The notes: generated by a model from the sequence alone, not told the origin. A stretch of DNA of 7,255 nucleotides from Gammaproteobacteria bacterium (GCA_024280535.1 JAJRPY010000136.1:1-7255); one strand, 5' to 3'. Shown: positions 1-7,153, counted from the first letter of the stretch. Numbers and translations: made by a program.

Positions 1-1199
1 AAATCACACAATGTATCGCCTGTAGTCACGTCTTTGAGTCCGATTGCAGCAGCAATATCACCCGCGCGAACCTCTTTAATTTCTTCACGCTCGTTTGAGT
101 GCATTTGCACCATACGACCAATGCGCTCTTTTTTGCCTTTGGAAGAGTTATAAACAAAATCACCCGCCTTAAGCACCCCTGAATAGACGCGGAAGAATGT
201 TAATGTGCCTACAAACGGGTCGGTTGCAATTTTGAACGCTAAAGCAGCAAACGGCTCATCATCAGCAGCAGGACGCGGGGCTTTGGTTTCCTCTTTATCA
301 TCCAGAATGCCTTCAATAGGATCTACTTCAACTGGGGAAGGCATATACATAATAATCGCATCTAGTGCAGCTTGTACGCCTTTATTTTTAAAGGCTGAAC
401 CACAAAACATAGGAATAATTTCACTGTTAATGGTTTGATGGCGAATACCCTCTTTGATTTCATCATTAGTCAACTCAACACCTTCAAGATATTTTTCCAT
501 TAACTCATCATTCGCCTCTGCGGCTGCCTCAACCATTGCCTCGCGTTTTTCTTCGGCCAGTGCTAGTAAATCGGCAGGAACATCGGTGGTTTCGTAAGTG
601 GCGCCTTGGTCTTCTTCATTCCAGAAAATAGCCTTCATGGTGATTAAATCAACCACGCCTTTAAAATCTTCTTCTGCACCAATGGCAATTTGCATAGGCA
701 CCGGGTTACCACCTAAACGCGTTTTGATTTGCTCACAAACCCGCAAAAAATCTGCACCAGCACGATCCATTTTATTCACAAAACCAATTCTAGGAACATT
801 GTACTTATTGGCTTGACGCCAAACCGTTTCTGACTGAGGCTCCACACCACCTACTGCACAAAATAAAGCTAAGGCACCATCTAATACTTTAAGAGAACGC
901 TCTACTTCAATCGTAAAATCCACGTGTCCCGGGGTATCAATAATGTTAATGCGATGCTCTTCGAACTGATTGTCCATGCCTTTCCACATACAAGTGGTGG
1001 CAGCGGAAGTGATGGTAATGCCCCGCTCTTGCTCTTGTTCCATCCAATCCATGGTGGCACCACCATCATGTACTTCACCAATTTTGTGAGTACGACCCGT
1101 ATATAACAATACACGTTCGGTAGTAGTGGTCTTGCCAGCATCAATGTGTGCCATGACGCCAATATTGCGGTAGCGACTAAGTGGGTGGTTTCTTGCCAT
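1..1199 (-). CDS. fusA: Elongation factor G, N-terminal 399 codons (3' end beyond left edge)
   Basis: EF-G is the cytoplasmic GTPase that drives tRNA-mRNA translocation on the ribosome and, with ribosome recycling factor, subunit splitting. The translation from the ATG at 1197-1199 begins [20 protein letters not shown]. It shows the P-loop AHIDAGKT (residues 17-24), the switch region [10 protein letters not shown] (about 59-68), DTPGH (88-92) and NKMD (142-145), all at the positions found in E. coli EF-G. The G domain is complete and the frame continues into domain II ([11 protein letters not shown], then GDTLCD at the edge). About 300 codons of a roughly 700-residue protein are missing because the window ends; I see no frameshift. 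A Shine-Dalgarno AAGGA lies at 1209-1213, 9 nt before the ATG. It is the third gene of the str operon, 30 nt after rpsG, and is presumably co-transcribed from the promoter ahead of rpsL. Confidence 0.98.
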   Translation of the reverse strand, partial: MARNHPLSRYRNIGVMAHIDAGKTTTTERVLLYTGRTHKIGEVHDGGATMDWMEQEQERGITITSAATTCMWKGMDNQFEEHRINIIDTPGHVDFTIEVERSLKVLDGALALFCAVGGVEPQSETVWRQANKYNVPRIGFVNKMDRAGADFLRVCEQIKTRLGGNPVPMQIAIGAEEDFKGVVDLITMKAIFWNEEDQGATYETTDVPADLLALAEEKREAMVEAAAEANDELMEKYLEGVELTNDEIKEGIRHQTINSEIIPMFCGSAFKNKGVQAALDAIIMYMPSPVEVDPIEGILDDKEETKAPRPAADDEPFAALAFKIATDPFVGTLTFFRVYSGVLKAGDFVYNSSKGKKERIGRMVQMHSNEREEIKEVRAGDIAAAIGLKDVTTGDTLCD

Positions 1200-1229
1200 T
1201 TTTCTAAATCCTTAACGTTAAATATTTGA

Positions 1230-1721
<492 letters not shown>

Positions 1722-2096
1722 TTATTTCTTAGGCTTCTTGGTGCCGTACTTAGAACGACCTTGCATTCTGCCATCAACACCGACGGTATCAAGTGCACCT
1801 CGAACTGTGTGGTAGCGAACACCTGGTAAATCTTTCACACGACCGCCACGAATAAGAATCACGGAGTGTTCTTGTAAGTTGTGACCTTCGCCACCGATAT
1901 AAGTGGTTACTTCAGCGGCATTAGTGAGTCTTACGCGAGCCACTTTACGCAATGCTGAATTAGGCTTTTTCGGTGTAGTGGTATAGACGCGCGTACAAAC
2001 ACCACGCTTTTGAGGGCAGCTGTCTAATGCTGGCACGCCACTTTTGCTCACCTTCTTTTTACGTGGATTACGCACCAATTGATTCACTGTTGACAT
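1722..2096 (-). CDS. rpsL: 30S ribosomal protein S12
   Basis: S12 sits at the decoding centre of the 30S subunit and controls the accuracy of tRNA selection. The product is 124 residues, the same length as E. coli S12, with the near-invariant blocks [20 protein letters not shown] (27-46), [11 protein letters not shown] (68-78) and [20 protein letters not shown] (84-103). The lysines whose mutation gives streptomycin resistance are both wild type (K43 in TPKKPNS, K88 in VKDLPG). D89, the site of methylthiolation in many bacteria, is also present. GGAG at 2107-2110 is a plausible Shine-Dalgarno 10 nt before the ATG. This is the first gene of the str operon (rpsL-rpsG-fusA), with a consensus promoter about 80-110 nt upstream of the start. 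Confidence 0.98.
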   Translation of the reverse strand: MSTVNQLVRNPRKKKVSKSGVPALDSCPQKRGVCTRVYTTTPKKPNSALRKVARVRLTNAAEVTTYIGGEGHNLQEHSVILIRGGRVKDLPGVRYHTVRGALDTVGVDGRMQGRSKYGTKKPKK

Positions 2097-2140
2097 ATTG
2101 CTTTTTCTCCAAAATACTTGTTAATTTAACATCTTATCCA

Positions 2141-2163
2141 TGCCCATTGTTTTTTCAAGGGCA
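2141..2163 (-). promoter_or_regulatory. Hairpin at the 5' end of the rpsL leader
   Basis: On the minus strand the sequence reads TGCCCTTG, a six-A loop, CAA, a bulged T, then GGGCA. This is an 8-bp stem with one bulged base, beginning about 5 nt after the predicted transcription start. It lacks the U-tract of a terminator in this direction. Hairpins at the extreme 5' end of bacterial mRNAs are known to slow decay by blocking 5'-end-dependent RNase E access; that role here is inference. It could also serve as a binding site for operon feedback. Confidence 0.5.
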
Positions 2164-2174
2164 ATAAAGGATGA

Positions 2175-2204
2175 ATTATACTTTACTAGACTCTCAGTTG
2201 TCAA
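2175..2204 (-). promoter_or_regulatory. Consensus sigma-70 promoter of the str operon
   Basis: On the minus strand TTGACA (2199-2204) and TATAAT (2175-2180) are separated by 18 bp. Both boxes match the consensus perfectly, though the spacer is 1 bp longer than optimal. Transcription should start near 2168, giving a leader of about 70 nt before rpsL. A very strong housekeeping promoter is expected for a ribosomal protein and EF-G operon. The -35 box lies within the short palindrome TTGTTGACAA. The end of the phosphatase gene is only 6 bp upstream of the -35 box, and I see no convincing terminator between them, so some read-through from that gene into the operon is possible. Confidence 0.9.
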
Positions 2205-2210
2205 CAAGTT

Positions 2211-2687
2211 TTAAGTATTTTTTAAGAGTTTCTGCAATAAAAAGTCACTGGCACGATTTAACATAGCAAATACCTCATCAAAACGCCCTTCAAAATAAGG
2301 GTCTGGTACGCCTTTGCCGTTATTATTTGGAATGTTGTCCAGCATTAAAGAAAGTTTGTACTGATGTTCTTTCGGGCAAATTAATTTAAGATTGTCTAAA
2401 TTGGACTGATCCATAGCCAATATATAATCATAATAATAAAAATCCGACTCATGCACTTGACGGGCGCGCTGATTAGACAAATCTACCCCGTATTTTTGCG
2501 CTGATGATTGTGATCGGGCATCTGGCTGTTCATTAATATGATAGGCATGCGTGCCAGCAGAATCGATTTCAAATAAATCCCTTACATTGTGCCTTGCTAC
2601 TTGTGATTTAAACGCGCCTTCAGCAGTTGGCGAACGACAAATATTGCCCATACAAACAAATAAAATTTTGGTTTTTTCACTACTCAC
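2211..2687 (-). CDS. Low-molecular-weight protein tyrosine phosphatase, GTG start
   Basis: A cytoplasmic cysteine-dependent phosphatase that removes phosphate from tyrosine residues (EC 3.1.3.48). The active-site loop C12-X5-R18 is intact in FVCMGNICRSPTAEG, DSAGTHAY (42-49) is the usual following strand, and the general acid is D129 in the DPYFEG motif. AMDQSN (91-96) is also typical. The length of 158 matches the family. The DPYFEGRFDEVF ending looks more like the widespread PtpA/YfkJ-type enzymes than the capsule-linked Wzb type, and no wza or wzc genes are adjacent, so the substrate is unknown. The start is a GTG at 2685-2687: an in-frame TAA lies three codons upstream and the next Met is inside the active-site loop. 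No Shine-Dalgarno is visible. It is divergent from kdsD, and its 3' end abuts the str promoter. Confidence 0.95.
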   Translation of the reverse strand: MSSEKTKILFVCMGNICRSPTAEGAFKSQVARHNVRDLFEIDSAGTHAYHINEQPDARSQSSAQKYGVDLSNQRARQVHESDFYYYDYILAMDQSNLDNLKLICPKEHQYKLSLMLDNIPNNNGKGVPDPYFEGRFDEVFAMLNRASDFLLQKLLKNT

Positions 2688-2714
2688 TGACTGTTAAGTT
2701 GATTAAAATTAAGC

Positions 2715-2723
2715 ATTATATCA
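2715..2723 (-). promoter_or_regulatory. Extended -10 promoter candidate for the tyrosine phosphatase
   Basis: In the 52-bp divergent gap the minus strand carries TGATATAAT, a perfect -10 hexamer with the TGn extension. No good -35 box stands at the right distance, as expected for extended -10 promoters. Transcription would start near 2708, leaving a leader of about 20 nt before the GTG. On the plus strand the same bases offer only weak -10 matches for kdsD, such as TTATAT at 2716-2721, which would give a nearly leaderless kdsD mRNA. The two promoters would then overlap. Confidence 0.5.
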
Positions 2724-2739
2724 ATTTTTAAAAACTTAT

Positions 2740-3705
2740 ATGTCCAACCCACTACTTAACTCGGCAAAACAAGTTATTCTTGCTGAAGCCCACGCTCTAA
2801 CGCAACTGGCTGAACGTCTTAACCAAGATTTTATTGATGCCTGTCAATTAATCCAACATTGCACCGGCAAAGTGGTGTTAATCGGTATGGGCAAATCAGG
2901 GCATATTGGGCATAAAATAGCCGCTACCTTCGCCTCTACTGGCACCCCTGCTTTTTCAGTTCACCCAGGAGAAGCTGGGCATGGTGATCTGGGTATGATT
3001 GTGCAAAATGATGTGGTTATTTGCATTTCTTATTCTGGTAAGTCTGATGAGATTATGACCTTGGTGCCCGTTATTAAACGCCTTGGCACACCGATTATTA
3101 GCATGACAGGCAACCCACAATCCTTAATTGCGCAAATGAGCGATGTGCATTTGGATGTGAGTGTCGAAAAAGAAGCCTGCCCACACAATCTTGCACCCAC
3201 CTCTTCCACTACCGCAGCACTGGCTATGGGGGATGCCTTGGCGGTTAGCCTCTTAATCAATAAGGGCTTTAGTGCCGATGATTTTGCTCGCTCACACCCG
3301 TCAGGTGCTTTGGGTAGAAGGTTGCTCACTTTTGTTCATACCATTATGAAAACCAACGACGACATCCCAACAGTTAATGCCAATACCCAGTTATTAGATG
3401 CGCTATTGACCATGAGCCAAAAGGCGCTAGGCATGGTGCTAATTACCGATCATAATCAGTTGTTGGGTATTTTTACAGATGGGGATTTGCGTCGCGTACT
3501 TGAAACCCATGCTGACATTCAATCACTGACCATGCAAGATGTTATGACCCCTAATTGTCAATCTATTTTGGCTGACCAACCTGCCTTAGTCGCTGCGCAA
3601 ATGATGGATGAATTTAATTTGAATGCTTTGCCCGTGGTTGATGAAAACAATCAAGTTGTCGGTGCCATTAATACCCACACCTTAATGCAGGCAAAAATTA
3701 TCTGA
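2740..3705 (+). CDS. kdsD: D-arabinose 5-phosphate isomerase (SIS domain plus two CBS domains)
   Basis: Converts D-ribulose 5-phosphate to D-arabinose 5-phosphate, the first committed step towards Kdo, the inner-core sugar of lipopolysaccharide. The 321-residue product has an N-terminal SIS domain (about 30-185) with GMGKSGHIG (49-57), ISYSGKSDEI (96-105) and SHPSGALGRRL (185-195). Two CBS repeats follow (about 200-260 and 268-321, each opening with IMKT or VMTP). The four catalytic residues known from E. coli KdsD (K59, E111, E152, H193) correspond to K52, E104, E145 and H186, all with the same 7-residue offset, and the metal-contacting His is H81. The paralogue GutQ has the same architecture and cannot be fully excluded, but no sorbitol genes are near. 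The usual kdsC-lptC-lptA neighbours are absent. There is no clear Shine-Dalgarno before the ATG. The gene converges with the HupE-like gene across 19 bp. Confidence 0.95.
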   Translation: MSNPLLNSAKQVILAEAHALTQLAERLNQDFIDACQLIQHCTGKVVLIGMGKSGHIGHKIAATFASTGTPAFSVHPGEAGHGDLGMIVQNDVVICISYSGKSDEIMTLVPVIKRLGTPIISMTGNPQSLIAQMSDVHLDVSVEKEACPHNLAPTSSTTAALAMGDALAVSLLINKGFSADDFARSHPSGALGRRLLTFVHTIMKTNDDIPTVNANTQLLDALLTMSQKALGMVLITDHNQLLGIFTDGDLRRVLETHADIQSLTMQDVMTPNCQSILADQPALVAAQMMDEFNLNALPVVDENNQVVGAINTHTLMQAKII

Positions 3706-3724
3706 TTTTTTGACCGATTAGCCC

Positions 3725-4858
3725 TTATCCAATCAGCCTTTCCACCCCCCACCAACACCCAATCAATGCAATGAATATTGACACAGGTAGCACTACCAAT
3801 TGTCGCTCATCCAGTGTTAATTTGCGTAATATTAATAAGACACTTACCACGCTTAACACAATCAGCACTTGCGCCAATTCAACCCCGATATTAAAGCCAA
3901 TTAGCGTGGTTACAAAAGAATTAGGCGCAATCTCAAAGCTTTTAAGCATAGTGGCAAAGCCTAATCCATGTATCAAGCCAAACACAAACACCACAATACT
4001 CTTGCGTTTAATGGATTGCTTGATTAATAAATTTTCAATAGCCACATAAGCAATTGAAAAGGCAATTAAAGGCTCAACAATTCTTGCACTAATTTCAACC
4101 ACGCCTAGCATTGCCAAACCTAATGTTAGTGTATGTGCCAAGGTAAAACTGGTGACCAAAATCAGCAATTTTCGCCATAATAACGATGACAACGCCATCC
4201 CAATAATAAACAAAATATGATCCCACCCCAGCGGTATCACATGATCAAAACCAATTGACACAAACGCCATAAAACGCTGGTAAGCACTAACAGGCTTTGG
4301 ATGCTCCAGCTCAATCACCCCACTAGGTGCGCCATCACGCAGCCATTGCCATTGACTCCAATTATATTCATCCTTTTTATACACTTGCCAACGCCATGCA
4401 CTATCGCCATAAATCTGCCCATATTGCCAAGACAAGGTTTCTGCCCAATGCTGAGGATAAACGCGGTAAGTCAGGATAGTTTTTCTAGGGCGTTTTTTAT
4501 AGCCAACAATATCAATATTAACCTCAGTAAGGTTCAGTTGCTGCACCTGCCCATTCACCTTAAATACCAAACTTTGTAAAAACTTAGTCTCAAACTGTGC
4601 AAAACGTTGTCGTAATTGCAATGGCTCAAGCGCTCTTAACTCATCATAGCGTGCTGAATTTGGTGCATCAGTGGTTTTTTTATACTGAGTGCCAATGCCA
4701 GTCATGGCTGCTTCCAGACTTAAATCAATCTCAATTTCAATGAGCTGATCATGCATTATTGACACTTCTATCAGCGCCGGCTTAACCACATCAGCCTGTG
4801 AACAAGCACTGATGAACATTAAAACAACTGCCAACAATTTTATTTTATTTTTACCCAT
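3725..4858 (-). CDS. HupE/UreJ-type membrane protein with extracytoplasmic N-terminal domain
   Basis: A 377-residue inner-membrane protein of the HupE/UreJ_2 family, whose better-studied relatives are linked to nickel or cobalt uptake for hydrogenase and urease; the substrate here is unknown. Residues 1-22 form a signal sequence with a possible lipobox (ISAC, C19). A soluble domain follows (about 25-195), then a six-helix block (about 200-375). The block carries the conserved polar residues: D205/H206 and D213/H214 (GWDHILFIIG), H242 (FTLAHTLTL), E263 and E275, H297 (FGLIHGLGFA) and E327 (FNIGVELAQ). Charged residues inside helices suit metal-ion passage. An in-frame TAG lies three codons before the ATG, fixing this as the earliest start. 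There is no Shine-Dalgarno; the 20 nt upstream are nearly all A and T, with the palindrome CAAAATTTTG at 4869-4878. It lies 72 nt downstream of soxB, past a terminator. No hydrogenase or urease genes are visible. Confidence 0.9.
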   Translation of the reverse strand: MGKNKIKLLAVVLMFISACSQADVVKPALIEVSIMHDQLIEIEIDLSLEAAMTGIGTQYKKTTDAPNSARYDELRALEPLQLRQRFAQFETKFLQSLVFKVNGQVQQLNLTEVNIDIVGYKKRPRKTILTYRVYPQHWAETLSWQYGQIYGDSAWRWQVYKKDEYNWSQWQWLRDGAPSGVIELEHPKPVSAYQRFMAFVSIGFDHVIPLGWDHILFIIGMALSSLLWRKLLILVTSFTLAHTLTLGLAMLGVVEISARIVEPLIAFSIAYVAIENLLIKQSIKRKSIVVFVFGLIHGLGFATMLKSFEIAPNSFVTTLIGFNIGVELAQVLIVLSVVSVLLILRKLTLDERQLVVLPVSIFIALIGCWWGVERLIG

Positions 4859-4882
4859 AAAAAACTATCAAAATTTTGTTTA

Positions 4883-4909
4883 ATAAAAAACCCCGATTAA
4901 CGGGGCTTA
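4883..4909 (-). terminator. Rho-independent terminator after soxB
   Basis: On the minus strand CCCCG (4901-4905), loop TTAAT and CGGGG (4891-4895) form a GC stem. G-T and A-T pairs extend it to about 8 bp, and six T follow (4885-4890). On the plus strand no T-run follows, so it acts on soxB transcription only. It starts about 22 nt after the soxB stop codon and ends only about 26 nt before the HupE-like start codon. Confidence 0.9.
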
Positions 4910-4930
4910 TTAAGCATTCAAGCAACCTAT

Positions 4931-6823
4931 TTAAAGGAGTTTTCCTGAATAATTTTCAATACCTGGATTGGTTTTAACGCCCTTAATCGTTGGATGATTA
5001 ACCTTTTTCAGCGTTAGTGTGCCTTGCTTGCGCAAATAATCCGCAGCCACATCCCACATCAATCGACCATTACCAACCGAGCCGACTTGCGCCCAGCCTG
5101 ATACCTTATACGATTTATTAGGGTCCAATGGCGTGCCAGCATCATCTTTCATATTAGAAATACGATTGCCTAATGTTGCCGCCGGATCAATAGTGTAATC
5201 CATACCCCCCATACGCACCATATCTCCGCCTGATTGTAAATACGGATCTTGCACAAATAAATTATCCGCAATACCCTCTAAAATCTCTTTAAGTTGAGCG
5301 CCTTTCAGTTCGCTAACGTATGTTTCGCCATAAGTCATTGAGGTATTGGTCATTAAATCTTCCATAGTCACCTCATGCCCTGCTGGCACCGAAGTTCCCC
5401 AGCGAACACCCGCCGACATTGCAAAATCAGCATCATACTCTGCACGCAATGAATTAACCAACACTTGATCCCACGTTCCCATAAAATTACCCCGACGATA
5501 CAGCGTCTGGTCGGTAGAACACAGTTTTTCGGTTAAAATTTCATCGTAAGTTTTTCCTAAGCGACTCTGATTATTTGACATTTTCGCACTGCGTGCCTCA
5601 ACGACATTTTTATCATACTTAGTATTGCGCATTTTGGTCACAAACGACACCATAGCCGCATCTGGCTTGATAAAATCAGTCAAAATTGGCAACATTTTGT
5701 AGTTATAACCCACCACTTTATGCCCCTTAATGTCTAAATCCATCACCCCAATATACTTACCCGAGCAACCTGCATTTGTAACCACCGTCATACCACCTGC
5801 ATTCTTAACTTCGATTGGTTTTGGCATACCATCATGCGTATGACCACCAAAAAACGCATCAATCCCCACCACACGTGACGCCATTTTAATATCCACATCC
5901 ATACCATTATGCGAAATAACAATCACCGCATCTGGCTTTTCATTATTACGAATATCCGTGACCAATTCTTGCATTTCATCTTCACGCAAGCCAAACGACC
6001 AATCTGGGAAAAAATATTTTTGCGGATTGGCATTTGATGTTCGTGGAAACGCCTGGCCAATAACTGCAATACGATGTCCGCCCACATTTTTAATCACATA
6101 AGGCTTAAACGGCAACGATTCATCTTCATTAAATAAGCCATTTCCGTCGTATTTTTCAGTCATAGCGAGATATTTATCACCCATCAGTGCATCTTCCATA
6201 ATGCGCACATTTTGACCCAAGAAATCCCCCTTAAAAAAGCCAACATTTTTCAGCACTTCGGTTTCTTTATAAGTAAATTCCCAATGGCCAACCATCACAT
6301 CCACGCCTAATATATTACACGCCTCAACCATATCAGCACCACGCGTCCAAAGCGATGTACCCGAACCCTGCCAAGTATCACCACCATCGAGTGTTAAAGT
6401 ATTTTTCACGCCACCGGCACTGTCACGCAAAGAATCCAATACCGTTTTTATTTGACCAAAACCACCCGTTTTGCCGTATTTATTCGCCAAATCTTCAAAA
6501 TTATTATAAGTGAATGCGTAAGCCTCAGGCGAGCCTGGTTTAACCCCAATTTGCTTTAAAAGCTTATTACCAACAACATGCGGCAATTGCCCATAAGTGG
6601 CGCCAAAGCCTAGATTAACATTGGGTTCGCGAAAATAGTTTGGCAATAAATTACCATGTGTATCAGTAATATGCAAAATACGTGCATTGCCCGTTTTTGG
6701 CACTTCGTACCGATTATCTTGTGATGACAATTTTGCTGGTGCATCATTGCCACAGCCACCAATCAACCCTGCTGCTGAACCAGCACCCAATACTTTAATA
6801 AAATCTCTACGTGTTAACGACAT
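4931..6823 (-). CDS. soxB: Thiosulfohydrolase SoxB (di-manganese, Tat-exported)
   Basis: SoxB is the periplasmic hydrolase of the Sox pathway. It releases sulfate from the thiosulfonate attached to the SoxYZ carrier. The 630-residue product opens with the twin-arginine motif TRRDFIK (4-10), a hydrophobic stretch, and IGGC (C24), which resembles a lipobox. The metallophosphoesterase core shows DTHG (D54, H56), GGDTWQGSG (D149), GHWEFTY (179-185, the SoxB form of GNHE), SHNGMD (304-309) and GGHTHDGMP (326-334). The 5'-nucleotidase-like C-terminal domain (about 420-600) holds the SoxB-typical SGGDMVRMGG (531-540). It is somewhat longer than most SoxB proteins; the region around 205-240 looks like extra sequence. 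GAGGAG (6829-6834) is a strong Shine-Dalgarno 5 nt before the ATG. No other sox gene is in the window; a detached soxB is known in SUP05-type bacteria. A terminator follows. Confidence 0.97.
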   Translation of the reverse strand: MSLTRRDFIKVLGAGSAAGLIGGCGNDAPAKLSSQDNRYEVPKTGNARILHITDTHGNLLPNYFREPNVNLGFGATYGQLPHVVGNKLLKQIGVKPGSPEAYAFTYNNFEDLANKYGKTGGFGQIKTVLDSLRDSAGGVKNTLTLDGGDTWQGSGTSLWTRGADMVEACNILGVDVMVGHWEFTYKETEVLKNVGFFKGDFLGQNVRIMEDALMGDKYLAMTEKYDGNGLFNEDESLPFKPYVIKNVGGHRIAVIGQAFPRTSNANPQKYFFPDWSFGLREDEMQELVTDIRNNEKPDAVIVISHNGMDVDIKMASRVVGIDAFFGGHTHDGMPKPIEVKNAGGMTVVTNAGCSGKYIGVMDLDIKGHKVVGYNYKMLPILTDFIKPDAAMVSFVTKMRNTKYDKNVVEARSAKMSNNQSRLGKTYDEILTEKLCSTDQTLYRRGNFMGTWDQVLVNSLRAEYDADFAMSAGVRWGTSVPAGHEVTMEDLMTNTSMTYGETYVSELKGAQLKEILEGIADNLFVQDPYLQSGGDMVRMGGMDYTIDPAATLGNRISNMKDDAGTPLDPNKSYKVSGWAQVGSVGNGRLMWDVAADYLRKQGTLTLKKVNHPTIKGVKTNPGIENYSGKLL

Positions 6824-6900
6824 ATTCTCTCCTCAGAAAATTCTTATTTGTTTAAATACTATGACTTAATTAATGCTACTGAAAAACCTTAGTCTCGGTA

Positions 6901-6930
6901 AGTATAACGTATTGCAACAAATACAAACAA
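6901..6930 (-). promoter_or_regulatory. Candidate soxB promoter
   Basis: On the minus strand TATACT (6901-6906, five of six consensus bases) is preceded at 18 bp by TTGTTT (6925-6930, three of six). Transcription would begin near 6894, giving a leader of about 70 nt ending in the strong Shine-Dalgarno. The weak -35 box would suit an activator-dependent promoter, but I cannot identify an operator. The mobile element ends 31 bp upstream of this -35 box, so any upstream activator site would lie within or beyond the element. Confidence 0.4.
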
Positions 6931-6961
6931 TTTTCTATCAATTTTTAGCATTTCTCTTAAC

Positions 6962-6979
6962 GAGACCTTTGCATAAATA
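6962..6979 (+). repeat. Left terminal inverted repeat of the MITE
   Basis: The 18 bases GAGACCTTTGCATAAATA are an exact inverted match to 7135-7152. The match degrades but does not stop further inside. The base outside it is C (6961), preceded by CTTAA. Confidence 0.95.
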
Positions 6980-7032
6980 GGGATGATTAGCAAAATTCAA
7001 TTTTTGTTTAATTGGTGATTTTCTTAAACCCA

Positions 7033-7045
7033 ACCCTAGCAGGGT
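7033..7045. repeat. Small internal stem-loop 1 of the MITE
   Basis: ACCCT, loop AGC, AGGGT: a perfect 5-bp stem with a 3-base loop near the element's centre. It competes with the innermost part of the long arm pairing (7032-7039 with 7075-7082). Confidence 0.6.
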
Positions 7046-7061
7046 CAGCGCTACACAGCAA

Positions 7062-7074
7062 TCCTCTGGGAGGA
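7062..7074. repeat. Small internal stem-loop 2 of the MITE
   Basis: TCCTC, loop TGG, GAGGA: a perfect 5-bp stem with a 3-base loop, the same geometry as the stem-loop at 7033-7045 from which it is separated by 16 bases. It fits just inside the long arm pairing, which ends at 7075. Confidence 0.6.
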
Positions 7075-7134
7075 CTAAGGTAGGGTTTAAAAAATTGCCA
7101 AGTGAATGAAAAGTGGATTTTTGATGATTATTCA

Positions 7135-7152
7135 TATTTATGCAAAGGTCTC
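7135..7152 (-). repeat. Right terminal inverted repeat of the MITE
   Basis: Exact inverted partner of 6962-6979. It ends one base before the TAA stop codon (7154-7156, minus strand) of the neighbouring reading frame. Confidence 0.95.
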
Positions 7153-7153
7153 T

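Larger units (their letters stand above)
6962..7152. mobile_element. 191-bp MITE-like foldback element with perfect 18-bp terminal inverted repeats
   Basis: The outer ends are exact inverted copies: GAGACCTTTGCATAAATA at 6962-6979 and its complement at 7135-7152. The symmetry continues inward. By my hand alignment 6962-7039 pairs with 7075-7152 with 62 matches in 77 aligned columns and two single-base gaps, so nearly the whole element is one imperfect palindrome. The central 35 bases lie near two small stems (7033-7045 and 7062-7074). There is no transposase and no convincing coding capacity. Size, symmetry and lack of genes fit a MITE mobilised in trans. From memory the GAGACCTTTGCA end resembles ends of IS5-family elements, but this is unverified. 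A clean target duplication is not visible: TTA occurs on both sides (6957-6959 and 7154-7156) but not at equal distance from the ends. It sits between soxB and the partial membrane-protein frame. Confidence 0.85.

Noticed and set aside
3030..3329. A 99-codon minus-strand frame inside kdsD
   Set aside because: It is antisense to the conserved SIS domain and has no recognisable motif.
3692..3712. Hairpin at the kdsD 3' end as a terminator for the convergent pair
   Set aside because: The stem is almost entirely A-T (CAAAAAT with ATTTTTTG), with a bulge and no GC core, so it is too weak to call.
6883..6900. CTTA/TAAG inverted repeat in the soxB leader as a regulatory hairpin or operator
   Set aside because: Only four base pairs around a seven-base loop; expected by chance in AT-rich DNA.
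6938..7135. A 65-codon open frame on the minus strand covering most of the MITE
   Set aside because: It starts inside one terminal repeat and reads through the other into flanking DNA. It has no transposase motif, and its ending simply translates the repeat, so it is most likely chance.
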